A stretch of 64,000 bases of DNA, from NCBI GenBank assembly GCA_963617205.1, contig CAVEOA010000004.1:115380-179379 (forward strand). The letters are read 5' to 3'. The notes under the pieces are model-generated. The model did no database searches, was not told where the DNA came from, and saw only the letters and a program-made list of their open reading frames with translations. The DNA is from UBA11524 sp963617205. Lineage in GTDB: Bacteria > Bacillota > Clostridia > Christensenellales > Aristaeellaceae. The translations under genes and the position numbers were made by a program. Shown here piece by piece: positions 1 to 8,541 of this stretch. Within the stretch, counting starts at the first letter, position 1; the number at the start of each line of letters is the position of its first letter.

Positions 1-904
1 GACGACTTTTCCGGCGCTTCTCGATTTTGTCGAGCAGTGGGTCGAATACCTGAAGGATCATCCGGAAAGCAATGTGGCGTTGGCGGGCAAGCGCGTTTGG
101 GGCGACGCAAGCTTTTATCATGATTATTCGTATACGCAGCTGCTTGTGGAGACCTTGCTGGACTGCTATATCATGCAGAAGGAATACGCAGGCGAATCGC
201 TGAATTTCAACAATGATGAGCTGATTGCCCTGCTGAAGCGCTGCAGCGAGCTGGGTCAGGCGCTGTATCAGTACGACCAGGGCGAAAAGTGCACCGGGTC
301 CATCCTTTGCGGCGTGCAGTCGACTGTCATTGACCTCAAGTACCACGTGATGCCGATGCGCATCAACGAGTCGCAGCCTGCACTGATTACCGCAACGCTC
401 AACGTGTGTGCTGTCAGCGCCAAGACCGCCTATCCGGATGCGTGCATTGAGCTGATGGAAGCGCTTGTGCAGAATCAGGATCCGTATTTCGCCAACTATC
501 TTTATCAGGACGGCGAAGCAATCCTCTACGACGGGCATGATGACGACATCGCCCTGCAGGAATCGTGGATTCAGTACGATGAGCAGATGCTCGCAAGCGG
601 CACGCTCGATGAGGTTGACCGAAAGGAGATTGAGGACGACCTCGAGAAGCGCCAGCAGATTCTGAAGGAGCTGACGGAGGATGAGGACGCGAAATACCTC
701 GTTACGCCTTCGCAAATGGCGCGGTACAAGGAAACGGCGCAGTACGCCTACGTGCCCATGCCGGGTGTGTTCTCCAACAGCGAGGATCGCAGCACCTACT
801 ACACGCTTCGCAAACGTTATGCGCAGGGGCAGATGACCGCTGAGGAGCTTGTGCATGAGCTGACGCGCATCGCACAGATGATTGAATTGGAAAACGCCGA
901 ATAA
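1..904 (+). CDS. Extracellular sugar-binding protein of an ABC transporter, C-terminal part (5' truncated by window edge)
   Basis: The reading frame is open from base 2 with no start in the window, so only about the last 300 residues are seen. The GTG at 74 is internal and is not a credible start. The segment MPMRINESQPALITATLNVC followed by a run in which residues of the type ACIELMEALVQ and a DGEAILYDG stretch occur is typical of the C-terminal lobe of large LplA-like solute-binding proteins of Clostridia and Paenibacillus. The C-terminus is rich in Asp/Glu and Tyr. A GH105-GH31 pair lies convergently downstream, which fits oligosaccharide import. Family assignment is from overall pattern only; the ligand cannot be read. 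Confidence 0.6.
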   Translation, partial: TTFPALLDFVEQWVEYLKDHPESNVALAGKRVWGDASFYHDYSYTQLLVETLLDCYIMQKEYAGESLNFNNDELIALLKRCSELGQALYQYDQGEKCTGSILCGVQSTVIDLKYHVMPMRINESQPALITATLNVCAVSAKTAYPDACIELMEALVQNQDPYFANYLYQDGEAILYDGHDDDIALQESWIQYDEQMLASGTLDEVDRKEIEDDLEKRQQILKELTEDEDAKYLVTPSQMARYKETAQYAYVPMPGVFSNSEDRSTYYTLRKRYAQGQMTAEELVHELTRIAQMIELENAE

Positions 905-911
905 GCAGAAA

Positions 912-957
912 AAGACCGGCTCGCACCGCCTGAAACGGGTGATGCGAGCCGGTTCTG
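912..957. terminator. Bidirectional terminator between binding-protein gene and GH31 gene
   Basis: ACCGGCTCGCA at 915-925 pairs with TGCGAGCCGGT at 943-953 and an inner CACC/GGGTG extends the stem. An A-rich tract (906-914) on the left serves the minus strand as a T tract and a short TTCTGTT follows on the right, so it can serve both convergent genes. Confidence 0.75.
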
Positions 958-3033
958 TTATTGAACGACAAGCCTTGAAGCGATGGTTTCCTTGCCTTCG
1001 CAGGAAGCGGTTGCAATGCCCTCGGCAATGCTCACCCGGATGGACTTCAGGCCGTCATCCAACGAGATATCCGTGGTGATGCCGTCATCCTCATAGAGCG
1101 TTTCGCTGCATGAAGCATCGAGCCAACCTGCCAGCGTCAGATGCGCGGCGTCAATCGCCTCGGTGTACTCTGCACCTTGGCACAGCGGGATGAAGCGTCC
1201 GCGGCGGACGAACAGCACGACCGTGTCCATCGGCACATCCAGCCAGTGGTGACCGGCGTGCATCGGTTCGACCGTATATTCATCGCCTGAATGGAAGCGG
1301 ATGAGCAGCATGTCCTCCGGCAGATAGACGTGCCTGCCGCGTGCGTTCTGCTCATACACGGGCGCAATCATGCATTCCTCGCCGAGCATCAGCTGATCCT
1401 CGATGCGGATGGCGGTCTTGTCCTGCGGATAGTCAAAGGCAAGCGGCCGGAACATCATGTCGCTGCGGCAGGCGCATTTCACCAGCGTGCTGTAGAGATA
1501 CGGCAGGAGCGCATAGCGGACGGAAACGATGTCGCGCATGGTCTGCCAGTGCGGAAAGCGGAAGATTTCCTGATTGCGCGTATGCTGCGCGGAATGGTTG
1601 CGCATCAGCGGCGTAAACACACCGAATGCAAGCCAGCGCATCAGCAAATCCTCCGTCGTGTTGCAGGAGAAGCCGCCCAGATCAGCGCCGGTATACAGGA
1701 AGCCGCACATGTTCAGCGAGGGCATCATCTTGATGTTGAGGAGCAGATGCGACCACCAGCTGCTGTTGTCGCCCTGCCACACGCCGCCGTCACGGTGCGC
1801 GCCGATGAAGGAGGAACGGCTGAAAAGCAGGTAGCGGCGATTCGGGTTATAGCGGCGGAAGGCGTCTGCGGCGGATTTTGTCATCATCGCGCCGTAGAGG
1901 TTGTGGACACGGTCGTGGCGGACGCGCTGCCCGTCAACGGTGTGATAGAAGCGGCGGTAGTCCTCGGCATTGTTGGAGATGCCCTCGAACGCGCCCTTGA
2001 GCGTGAATACGTTCTGGATGCCGAGATTCTCGTGGCGCAGAGAATCGGCAAGGCGGAAGGCGTCATCGAGGCTGTCCGTGCTGTAGAACAGCGCAGGCTC
2101 GTTCATGTCATTCCAGAAGCCCTCGATGCCCTTATCCATCAGCGCGTGATAGCGGTTGCCGAACCATGTGCGGACATCCTCACGCAGGAAGTCCGGCAAG
2201 CATGAGCGACCCGGCCAGACCGCGCCGACGAACAGGCTGCCGTCTTCCTTTCGGACGAAATAATCGCCCCTGACGCCTTCCTCGTAGACCTCGTCGCTGT
2301 CCTCCTGCTTGATGCCTGCGTCGATAATCGGCACAAGGCGGAGGTGCTGACTGCGCATCTCATCGCAGCTGCCCTTCAAATCGGGAAAATGCTCGCGGTT
2401 CCACGTGAAGTCCTTAAAATCCTGCATGTAATCGATGTCCATGCAGATGGCGTCCAGCGGGATGTGGCGGCTGCGGTGCTCGCTTGCGATAAAGCGCAGC
2501 TCTTCCGCGCTCGAATATCCCCAGCGGCTCTGGATGTAGCCCATCCCCCAGCGCGGCGGAAGGTAGCTTCTGCCGATGAGCCGGCGAAATTCGCGCACTA
2601 TTCCAATGAGCGATTCGCCTTCAAGCAGGTAGACGGACAGCGCGCCGGTCTCAGAGGTGATAACGGCCTGACGGCTGTCGGTATAGCCCAGATCAAACGT
2701 GACGGCACCGGGGTCATCGAAGTACGCGCCGAACAGACCGCATTCGCCGCTGAACAGCAGCAGATTATGGCTGGCGTACAGGCTGGCCTTGTTCTCCGTA
2801 TGGCTGAAGTCGTCTGAATTCCACGCACGATAGAGATGCCCGCGCTTGTTGATGCCGCGGACAGCCTCGCCCAGCCCGAAAATCTGGTCATCCTCGCCGA
2901 GCGTGACGGTGAACGACAGCGCATCGCCGTGCTTCGACACGGTAAAATGCGGCATTGCGCCCTGACTCGGTGCAATGTCCTGCACGACGGCCATGGTCGG
3001 AATCGGCGCACCGTAGAGATAGCGTGAAATCAT
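958..3033 (-). CDS. Glycoside hydrolase family 31 (alpha-glucosidase/alpha-xylosidase type)
   Basis: 691 residues with the GH31 catalytic pattern: GFWNDMNEPALF at about 305-316 with nucleophile Asp309, and WQGDNSSWW at about 419-427 with acid/base Asp422. The substrate-site run MDIDYMQDFKDFTWN (198-212) and PPRWGMGYIQSRWGY (159-173) are family hallmarks. No signal peptide is visible, so the enzyme is probably cytoplasmic and acts on imported oligosaccharides. It starts 7 bases after the stop of the GH105 gene on the same strand, so the two are likely co-transcribed from the promoter at 4169-4197. Exact specificity (glucoside, xyloside or galactoside) is not predictable by eye. Confidence 0.93.
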   Translation of the reverse strand: MISRYLYGAPIPTMAVVQDIAPSQGAMPHFTVSKHGDALSFTVTLGEDDQIFGLGEAVRGINKRGHLYRAWNSDDFSHTENKASLYASHNLLLFSGECGLFGAYFDDPGAVTFDLGYTDSRQAVITSETGALSVYLLEGESLIGIVREFRRLIGRSYLPPRWGMGYIQSRWGYSSAEELRFIASEHRSRHIPLDAICMDIDYMQDFKDFTWNREHFPDLKGSCDEMRSQHLRLVPIIDAGIKQEDSDEVYEEGVRGDYFVRKEDGSLFVGAVWPGRSCLPDFLREDVRTWFGNRYHALMDKGIEGFWNDMNEPALFYSTDSLDDAFRLADSLRHENLGIQNVFTLKGAFEGISNNAEDYRRFYHTVDGQRVRHDRVHNLYGAMMTKSAADAFRRYNPNRRYLLFSRSSFIGAHRDGGVWQGDNSSWWSHLLLNIKMMPSLNMCGFLYTGADLGGFSCNTTEDLLMRWLAFGVFTPLMRNHSAQHTRNQEIFRFPHWQTMRDIVSVRYALLPYLYSTLVKCACRSDMMFRPLAFDYPQDKTAIRIEDQLMLGEECMIAPVYEQNARGRHVYLPEDMLLIRFHSGDEYTVEPMHAGHHWLDVPMDTVVLFVRRGRFIPLCQGAEYTEAIDAAHLTLAGWLDASCSETLYEDDGITTDISLDDGLKSIRVSIAEGIATASCEGKETIASRLVVQ

Positions 3034-3040
3034 GAGCAGC

Positions 3041-4081
3041 TTAGTCCTTCCGTAATTTCTCCGTCAGCATCAGGAACGTCAAGCCTTGCCCGTAGGCGGT
3101 GGGTTGAATCGGGATGTTCCGATAGAAATCAAGCGTGTCGCCCATGGGCGTGCCGTACGATACGCCCATCACAGTGCCGTCGGGTGCAATCTGCTTCAGC
3201 ACGCCGGCAAGCGCCTTTTCACCTGCGACGCGGTACTGGTCGCTCAGCATGCCGAGCCGTGCGCCCTTGAGCAAGCCGTAGGCGATGGCAGCGGATGCGG
3301 AGGTCTCCAGATAGCTGTCAGGATGGTCGAGGAGCGTGTGCCACAGACCGGATTCGTCCTGCAGGGCGAGGAGCGCCTTGCATTGCTCGTGCCACGTCCG
3401 GCGGATCATGTCGTGCAGCGAGCCCTCCGGCAGCCACTCCAGGAAATCAACCGCGCCGGCGGTGAACCAGCTGTTGCCGCGTGCCCAGAACGCCTTGCCA
3501 AAATGATGATTTCCAATGAAACAGAAGCCGTGATACCAAAGCCCGGTGCTGCGGGAATGCAGATACTTGATGTGCAGCAGGAACTGGTATTCCGCTTCCG
3601 TGCGCATTTCCGCGTTATCGAGGACAACGCCTGCCCGATAGAGGAACAGGCACGTCATGTACAGCGTGTCATCCCAGAGCTGCTGCAGATTTTCGTCATC
3701 GGACGTGATGTGCTGCAGCCCGTGCTCCTTCGTGCGCGGCATGTCGTTCATGACCCAGTCGGCCCAGTCGCGGATGATCGGCAGATAAACGGGATTGCCC
3801 GTTTCCTGATACAGAAACGCCATGGTCAGCATGGGCGCAGTCGTGTTGACATTGCGCGGCGGCAGCCCCTTGGCGATGTTGCGGTCATACCATGCGATGA
3901 TGTCATTGAGCACCTGCTGATCACCTGTCGCCTTGTACAGCTTGTACATGGCATAGACGGCGACGCCCTGCGGCCATTCCCACGTGTCGAGCGTCATGTG
4001 GTCATGGATGTCGCCTGAACCGTGAGATCCTTGCAGGCGGCTGAGAACGCGTGCGGCGATTTCCTGATAATTGGGTTCCAA
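3041..4081 (-). CDS. GH105/GH88-type unsaturated rhamnogalacturonyl hydrolase
   Basis: An (alpha/alpha)6-barrel hydrolase of 346 residues that would remove the unsaturated uronic acid left by pectate or rhamnogalacturonan lyases. Seen: DTWEWPQGVAVYAMYKLY at 32-49, WDDTLYMTCLFL at 136-147 with Asp138 as the likely catalytic acid, and FWARGNSWFTAG, all GH105 signatures. I place the start at a TTG (4081) because AAGGAGG lies 8 bases upstream and because the longer open frame to 4201 would begin upstream of the promoter's -10 box. No signal peptide: cytoplasmic. It heads a two-gene unit with the GH31 enzyme and points to pectin-derived oligosaccharides as substrate. Confidence 0.9.
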   Translation of the reverse strand: MEPNYQEIAARVLSRLQGSHGSGDIHDHMTLDTWEWPQGVAVYAMYKLYKATGDQQVLNDIIAWYDRNIAKGLPPRNVNTTAPMLTMAFLYQETGNPVYLPIIRDWADWVMNDMPRTKEHGLQHITSDDENLQQLWDDTLYMTCLFLYRAGVVLDNAEMRTEAEYQFLLHIKYLHSRSTGLWYHGFCFIGNHHFGKAFWARGNSWFTAGAVDFLEWLPEGSLHDMIRRTWHEQCKALLALQDESGLWHTLLDHPDSYLETSASAAIAYGLLKGARLGMLSDQYRVAGEKALAGVLKQIAPDGTVMGVSYGTPMGDTLDFYRNIPIQPTAYGQGLTFLMLTEKLRKD

Positions 4082-4168
4082 GTGAATAACCTCCTTGCAG
4101 CATGTCGGTTTGAACGTACAATCGGCGTCTTGCGGCGGCGCGAGTTTTCGCGGCTGCGCTGTGTGATT

Positions 4169-4197
4169 AGTATAACAGAAGTTGAATGAAAAATCAA
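4169..4197 (-). promoter_or_regulatory. Sigma-A promoter of the GH105-GH31 unit
   Basis: On the minus strand TTGATT (4192-4197), 17-base spacer, TATACT (4169-4174). It leaves a leader of about 80 bases before the TTG start at 4081. Confidence 0.75.
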
Positions 4198-4225
4198 TCA
4201 CTATTCAGAAGAATATCACAAAATC

Positions 4226-4267
4226 ACTCAAAAGTTACTCATTTTGCTCTTTACTTTTACTCAAAGG
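4226..4267. promoter_or_regulatory. Candidate IolR operator: helically phased ACTCA repeats
   Basis: ACTCA occurs at 4226, 4237 and 4259, spaced 11 and 22 bases, in the region between the two divergent promoters; the last copy lies in the spacer of the iol promoter. The copies at 4225-4235 and 4258-4268 resemble, with about two mismatches each, the tandem 11-mer (WRAYCAADARD) I recall for Bacillus subtilis IolR. Location and phasing are seen; binding is inferred. Confidence 0.45.
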
Positions 4268-4278
4268 TGTGATAAAAT
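4250..4278 (+). promoter_or_regulatory. Sigma-A promoter of the inositol operon
   Basis: TTTACT (4250-4255), 17-base spacer, TAAAAT (4273-4278), about 33 bases before the regulator's GTG start. It overlaps the ACTCA repeats, as expected for an autoregulated repressor gene. Confidence 0.65.
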
Positions 4279-4310
4279 GAAACCAGTAAGCCGAGTCTGG
4301 AGTTGATATA

Positions 4311-5078
4311 GTGAGAAATACAAGGCTGAATGAAATGGAAAAGATGATCGCGAAAAGCGGAACCATATCGATGACCGAGCTTTGCGACCATTTTCAGGTA
4401 TCGATGAACACTGTCCGCCGCGATATTGCGGAGCTGAAGCGCCGCGGTGAAATTGAGAAGGTTTACGGCGGCGTGACCTCCGTGAAGAGCGTGCAGGAGC
4501 ATCTGAGCTCCTACGATGAGCGCATGCAGATCAGCGAGGCATCCAAGCGGGCGATTTGCCGCAAGGCTGCGGAGCTGATTCAGGACGGCGATATCATTTT
4601 TGTAGATTCCGGCACAACAACGGCGCAGCTGCCGGATTATCTGGCGAATTTCGGCGAAGTGACCATCGTCACCAACAATCTGGCGCTGGTGCAGAAGGCG
4701 ATTCCGTACGAGAATCTGCGCGTGATTGTGCTGCCGGGGCAGCTGCGCAGAAAGACCAATTCGCTCACCGGGATGGATACGGTCAGCAAGCTGCGGCAAT
4801 ATAATGTACAGAAGGCGTTCCTCGCGACGACCGGCACGACGCAGGACGGCGTGACAAATTCCGCGCCGCAGGAGCTGGAAATCAAGCGTACCGCCATCGA
4901 GTGCAGCCAGAAGAAGATTTTGCTGGTCAGCGAGGAAAAATTCGGACATGCCGGGTTAATAACATACGGCAAATTCACCGATTTTGATTATATCGTGACC
5001 GATCGCACACCGCAGCAGCCGTATTTTGACGCCATCACGAAGGCTGGCGCGGTGCTGCTGACGGCGGAGAAAAATTAA
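4311..5078 (+). CDS. iolR: DeoR-family transcriptional regulator, probable IolR
   Basis: 255 residues. An N-terminal DeoR winged helix-turn-helix (about 5-60, containing ISMTELCDHFQVSMNTVRRD) precedes the DeoR C-terminal sugar-phosphate sensor domain with the VDSGTTTAQLPDYL loop and an NSAPQELEIKR run. The start is GTG at 4311 with TGGAG 8 bases upstream. It is the first gene of the myo-inositol operon, 31 bases ahead of iolJ, matching the role of Bacillus IolR, a DeoR-type repressor relieved by 2-deoxy-5-keto-gluconate 6-phosphate. Family membership is clear; the IolR function is inferred from position. Confidence 0.88.
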   Translation: MRNTRLNEMEKMIAKSGTISMTELCDHFQVSMNTVRRDIAELKRRGEIEKVYGGVTSVKSVQEHLSSYDERMQISEASKRAICRKAAELIQDGDIIFVDSGTTTAQLPDYLANFGEVTIVTNNLALVQKAIPYENLRVIVLPGQLRRKTNSLTGMDTVSKLRQYNVQKAFLATTGTTQDGVTNSAPQELEIKRTAIECSQKKILLVSEEKFGHAGLITYGKFTDFDYIVTDRTPQQPYFDAITKAGAVLLTAEKN

Positions 5079-5109
5079 GCGGAAAAACCGCAGGAGGTGC
5101 TGGAGGCTC

Positions 5110-5940
5110 ATGCCACTTGCCAACATGAAGGATTTAATTGCACATGCCGGACGGCAGCAGCGCGCGGTAGGCGCGTTCAGCGTCTCCGGCATTGAGATGG
5201 TTTGCGGCGCGGTTCAGGCGGCTGAGGAGCTGCACACGCCCATCATCATTCAGGTCGCGCAGGTGCGTCTGCCGACAACGCCGCTGGTCGTGTACGGACC
5301 GGCAATGCGTGCGGCCGCAGAGCAGGCAAAGGTGCCTGTGGCGCTGCATCTTGACCATGCAACGACCTTTGACTGCATCGCGCAGGCGCTTGACATCGGC
5401 TTCACGTCTGTCATGTATGACGGGTCTGCGCTGCCGCTCGGGGAGAATATCGCGAATACGCAGCGCGTGGTCAGCATGGCGAAAAAGTACGGCGCAGCGG
5501 TGGAGGCAGAGGTCGGCAGTCTCGGACGCACGGAGTCCGGCGAGGTGACGAAGGCGTGCTACACTGCCCCGGAGGATGCGGTTCGCTTCGCGGCGGAAAC
5601 GAATGTGGATGCGCTGGCCGTCGCTATCGGCAATGCGCACGGCGTCTACGCCGGCACGCCCGTGTTCCACTTCGAGGTGCTTGACGCCATCCGGCGAAGC
5701 TGCGCAACACCGCTTGTCCTGCACGGCGGCACAGGCTCGAGCGAAGAGAACTTCCGGCGCTGCATTGAATGCGGCGTGCGGAAAATCAACATTGCCACAG
5801 CGATCTTCATGGCGTCTGCCGGTGCGGCGCAGGCAGCGGCATCGGGCGGATGGTTCGCCGTGTCGGGCGCAATCACCGAGGCGGTTAAAAAGACGGTAAA
5901 GGAGCATATTGCCATATTTGGCATTGCAACGGAGGAATAA
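5110..5940 (+). CDS. iolJ: Class II aldolase, 6-phospho-5-dehydro-2-deoxy-D-gluconate aldolase
   Basis: 276 residues of the zinc-dependent class II fructose-bisphosphate aldolase family. Seen: LHLDHATTFDC with zinc and catalytic residues near 79-89, EAEVGSLG, GNAHGVYAG, LHGGTGSSEE and KINIATAIF. In an inositol operon this member is expected to split 2-deoxy-5-keto-gluconate 6-phosphate into dihydroxyacetone phosphate and malonate semialdehyde. AGGAGGTGCTGGAGG-like bases precede the ATG. A second, glycolytic-type paralogue sits at 47033-47971, which supports a dedicated inositol role for this one, although plain fructose or tagatose bisphosphate activity cannot be excluded. Confidence 0.88.
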   Translation: MPLANMKDLIAHAGRQQRAVGAFSVSGIEMVCGAVQAAEELHTPIIIQVAQVRLPTTPLVVYGPAMRAAAEQAKVPVALHLDHATTFDCIAQALDIGFTSVMYDGSALPLGENIANTQRVVSMAKKYGAAVEAEVGSLGRTESGEVTKACYTAPEDAVRFAAETNVDALAVAIGNAHGVYAGTPVFHFEVLDAIRRSCATPLVLHGGTGSSEENFRRCIECGVRKINIATAIFMASAGAAQAAASGGWFAVSGAITEAVKKTVKEHIAIFGIATEE

Positions 5941-5968
5941 TCAGCCAATCGAGAAAGGAGTGCTTTCC

Positions 5969-6976
5969 ATGCTGTTTACGGAGGAATCTCGTCCGCTTGA
6001 TATCATTCCGGTCGGGCGGATTGCGATTGACTTCAACCCGACGGACATGAACCGTCCGCTCTCCCAGAGTGAGCATTTCAACAAGTATCTCGGCGGAAGC
6101 CCGGCGAACATCGCGGTCGGCATGGCGCGTCTGGGGCGGAAGGTCGGCTTTCTGGCGCGCATCAGCGATGACGCGTTCGGCGACTTTGTCGAGCAGTTTT
6201 TTGTCCGCGAGGGCATCGATGTCAGCCATGTGCGGCGCTGTGAGCACGGCGAAAAGCTTGGCCTGACCTTCACGGAGATTCTGTCCCCGACGCAGTCGAG
6301 CATCCTGATGTACCGCGAGGGCGTGGCGGATCTGATGCTGCATCCAGACGATGTGGATGAAGCGTACATCGCGTCAAGCAGGGCGCTGCTCATCAGCGGA
6401 ACAAGCCTGTGCTGCAGCCCGACGCGCGAGGCGGCGTTCAAGGCGCTGACATTTGCAAAGCGCTGCGGAACAACGGTCATCTTCGATGCGGATTACCGTG
6501 CCTATACATGGAAGAACAAGGATGAAATTTCCATCTATACGGCGATGACGGCGGAAAAGAGCGACATCATTCTCGGCTCGCGTGAGGAATTTGACCTGAT
6601 GGAACGCCTTCTCGGACTGGACGGCATCGACCGCAGCAGCGCCGACTATTGGCTGAACAGGGGCGCAAAGCTGCTGATTATCAAGCACGGCAAGGAAGGC
6701 TCGAAGGCGTACACGGCAGACAGCGCGTGGAACGTTAAGCCGTTCCCGGTCGCGGCGCTCAAGGGCTTCGGCGGCGGCGACGGCTATGCCTCGGCATGCC
6801 TGCATGCGCTGATGACCGGAAAATCGCTTCCCGAGGCGCTCGAAATGGGCAGCGCATCTGCCGCGATGCTGGTGGCCAGCCATGCCTGTTCGCGTGACAT
6901 GCCGGACGAGGCGTCGCTGACATCGTTTATCGCGGAGAAAAAAGCACAGTACGGTGATATGGTCACAAGAATCTAA
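5969..6976 (+). CDS. iolC: 5-dehydro-2-deoxygluconokinase (PfkB family)
   Basis: 335 residues of the PfkB/ribokinase fold. N-terminal IIPVGRIAIDFNPTDMNRP and LGGSPANIAVGMARLG, then GFGGGDGYASACLHAL at about 266-281 with the catalytic base Asp271. It phosphorylates 2-deoxy-5-keto-D-gluconate, making the substrate of IolJ. The start at 5969 is chosen because GAAAGGAG lies 8 bases upstream; an in-frame extension to 5909 would run into iolJ. 28 bases separate it from the iolJ stop. The phosphate-loop motif reads GGGD rather than the commoner GAGD, a mild variation. Confidence 0.93.
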   Translation: MLFTEESRPLDIIPVGRIAIDFNPTDMNRPLSQSEHFNKYLGGSPANIAVGMARLGRKVGFLARISDDAFGDFVEQFFVREGIDVSHVRRCEHGEKLGLTFTEILSPTQSSILMYREGVADLMLHPDDVDEAYIASSRALLISGTSLCCSPTREAAFKALTFAKRCGTTVIFDADYRAYTWKNKDEISIYTAMTAEKSDIILGSREEFDLMERLLGLDGIDRSSADYWLNRGAKLLIIKHGKEGSKAYTADSAWNVKPFPVAALKGFGGGDGYASACLHALMTGKSLPEALEMGSASAAMLVASHACSRDMPDEASLTSFIAEKKAQYGDMVTRI

Positions 6977-7005
6977 ATAGATACCGGCAAAGGAGCGTTG
7001 AAACT

Positions 7006-8508
7006 ATGCAGACACTCAAACCATTCATCAACGGGCAGTTTGTGGACTCTGAATCCGAAAAGTACCATGACATTTTCGACCCGTCGACCGGCAATGTGAT
7101 TGCACGCGTGCCGAATTGCACGAAGGCGGAGATGGAATCGGCGATTGCGGCGGCGAAGGCGGCGTTCCCGGCATGGAGCGCAACGCCGGTGCGCAAGCGC
7201 GCCCAGCTGATGCTGAAGCTGCGTGAGCTGATTGTCCGCGATATGGATTCGCTGACGCTTTTGTGCGCGACGGAAAACGGTAAGACGCTCGCGGAGGCGG
7301 CAGGCGACGTCGGCAAAGCGCTGGAAATGACCGAATTGGCGGCGAATGCACCGATGCAGCTCATGGGCGACAGCCTCATGAACACGTCCACCGGCTATGA
7401 TACGACGACGTACCGCGAGCCGATCGGCGTATTCGGCGGCATCGCACCGTGGAATTTCCCGGCGATGATTCCTGTCGGCTGGATGGCGCCGCTGTGCATC
7501 GTCTGCGGCAACACCTTCGTGCTCAAGCCTGCAAGCACAACGCCCATGACGAGCCTGAAGTTCGCCGAGCTGTATAAGGAAGCCGGGTTCCCGGACGGCG
7601 TGCTGAACATTGTGCCGTGCTCCCGCAACGAGGCGGAGCTGCTGCTGACGCATCCGGATGTCAAGGGTATCACGTTTGTCGGCAGCACATCAGTTGGCAA
7701 GCACGTCTACGAAACCGCTGCGGCGCACGGCAAGCGCGTTCAGGCGCTGTGCGAGGCGAAGAATCATGCGCTTGTGCTGCGGGATGCGCCGATTACGCGC
7801 ACGGCGGCAGGCATCATGAACTCTGCGTTCGGCTGCGCGGGCGAGCGCTGCATGGCGCTGCCGGCAGTTGTGGTGGAGGAAGCCATCGCGGATCAGCTGG
7901 TTGCGGAGCTTGTTCGCCTGTGCAAGCAGCAAAAGATTGGTCCGGCATATGACAAGACCTCGAAGCTGGGACCTGTCGGCTCGGCAGGACATATGAAGTT
8001 CGTCACGGACTGGATTGCAAAGGGCGTTGAGGAAGGCGCGGAGCTCGTGCTGGACGGACGCGATGTGAAGGTGCCCGGCTACGAGAACGGCTATTATATC
8101 GGTCATACGATTTTCGATCACGTGACACCCGACATGACGATTGGTCAGCGCGAGGTGTTCGGACCGGTGCTGTGCATCAAGCGCGTCAAGGACTTTGAGG
8201 AAGGCATTGCCCTGATGAACGCCAATCCCTTCGCCAACGGCAGCGTCATTTTCACGCAGAACGGCTATTATGCGCGTGAATTTGCCCGCCGGACGGATGG
8301 CGGCATGGTGGGCGTGAACGTCGGCATTCCGGTGCCGATTGGCGTATTCTCGTTCACGGGACATAAGCAGAGCTTCTTCGGCGACCTGCACTGCCACGGC
8401 AAGGATGCGTTCCGCTTCTACACGGAGACGAAGACCGTTACGACGCGCTGGTTTGATGAAGAGGAAATGAAGAAGGAACACGTTGATTCCTGGGACGGCT
8501 CGCTGTAA
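7006..8508 (+). CDS. iolA: Methylmalonate/malonate-semialdehyde dehydrogenase (CoA-acylating)
   Basis: 500 residues, the normal length for IolA/MmsA. Landmarks: APWNFPAMIPVGWMAPLCIV (147-166), FVLKPASTTPM (171-181), FVGSTSVGKHVYE (224-236) and FGCAGERCMAL (275-285), where Cys282 is the expected nucleophile; EVFGPVLC and NPFANG follow. It converts malonate semialdehyde from IolJ to acetyl-CoA and CO2 with NAD. AAAGGAGCG precedes the ATG. Family and place in the operon leave little doubt. Confidence 0.95.
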   Translation: MQTLKPFINGQFVDSESEKYHDIFDPSTGNVIARVPNCTKAEMESAIAAAKAAFPAWSATPVRKRAQLMLKLRELIVRDMDSLTLLCATENGKTLAEAAGDVGKALEMTELAANAPMQLMGDSLMNTSTGYDTTTYREPIGVFGGIAPWNFPAMIPVGWMAPLCIVCGNTFVLKPASTTPMTSLKFAELYKEAGFPDGVLNIVPCSRNEAELLLTHPDVKGITFVGSTSVGKHVYETAAAHGKRVQALCEAKNHALVLRDAPITRTAAGIMNSAFGCAGERCMALPAVVVEEAIADQLVAELVRLCKQQKIGPAYDKTSKLGPVGSAGHMKFVTDWIAKGVEEGAELVLDGRDVKVPGYENGYYIGHTIFDHVTPDMTIGQREVFGPVLCIKRVKDFEEGIALMNANPFANGSVIFTQNGYYAREFARRTDGGMVGVNVGIPVPIGVFSFTGHKQSFFGDLHCHGKDAFRFYTETKTVTTRWFDEEEMKKEHVDSWDGSL

Positions 8509-8541
8509 AGCAGCGGATAGGAAAAGAGGAGGACGATTGTC

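Noticed and set aside
1291..2205. Long open frames opposite the GH31 gene
   Set aside because: They are antisense to a clear GH31 enzyme, lack ribosome sites and have Arg/Ala/His-biased composition typical of shadow frames in GC-rich DNA.
3041..4201. Longer GH105 start at 4201
   Set aside because: It would lie upstream of the -10 box; the added residues look like translated leader, and a strong ribosome site precedes the TTG at 4081.
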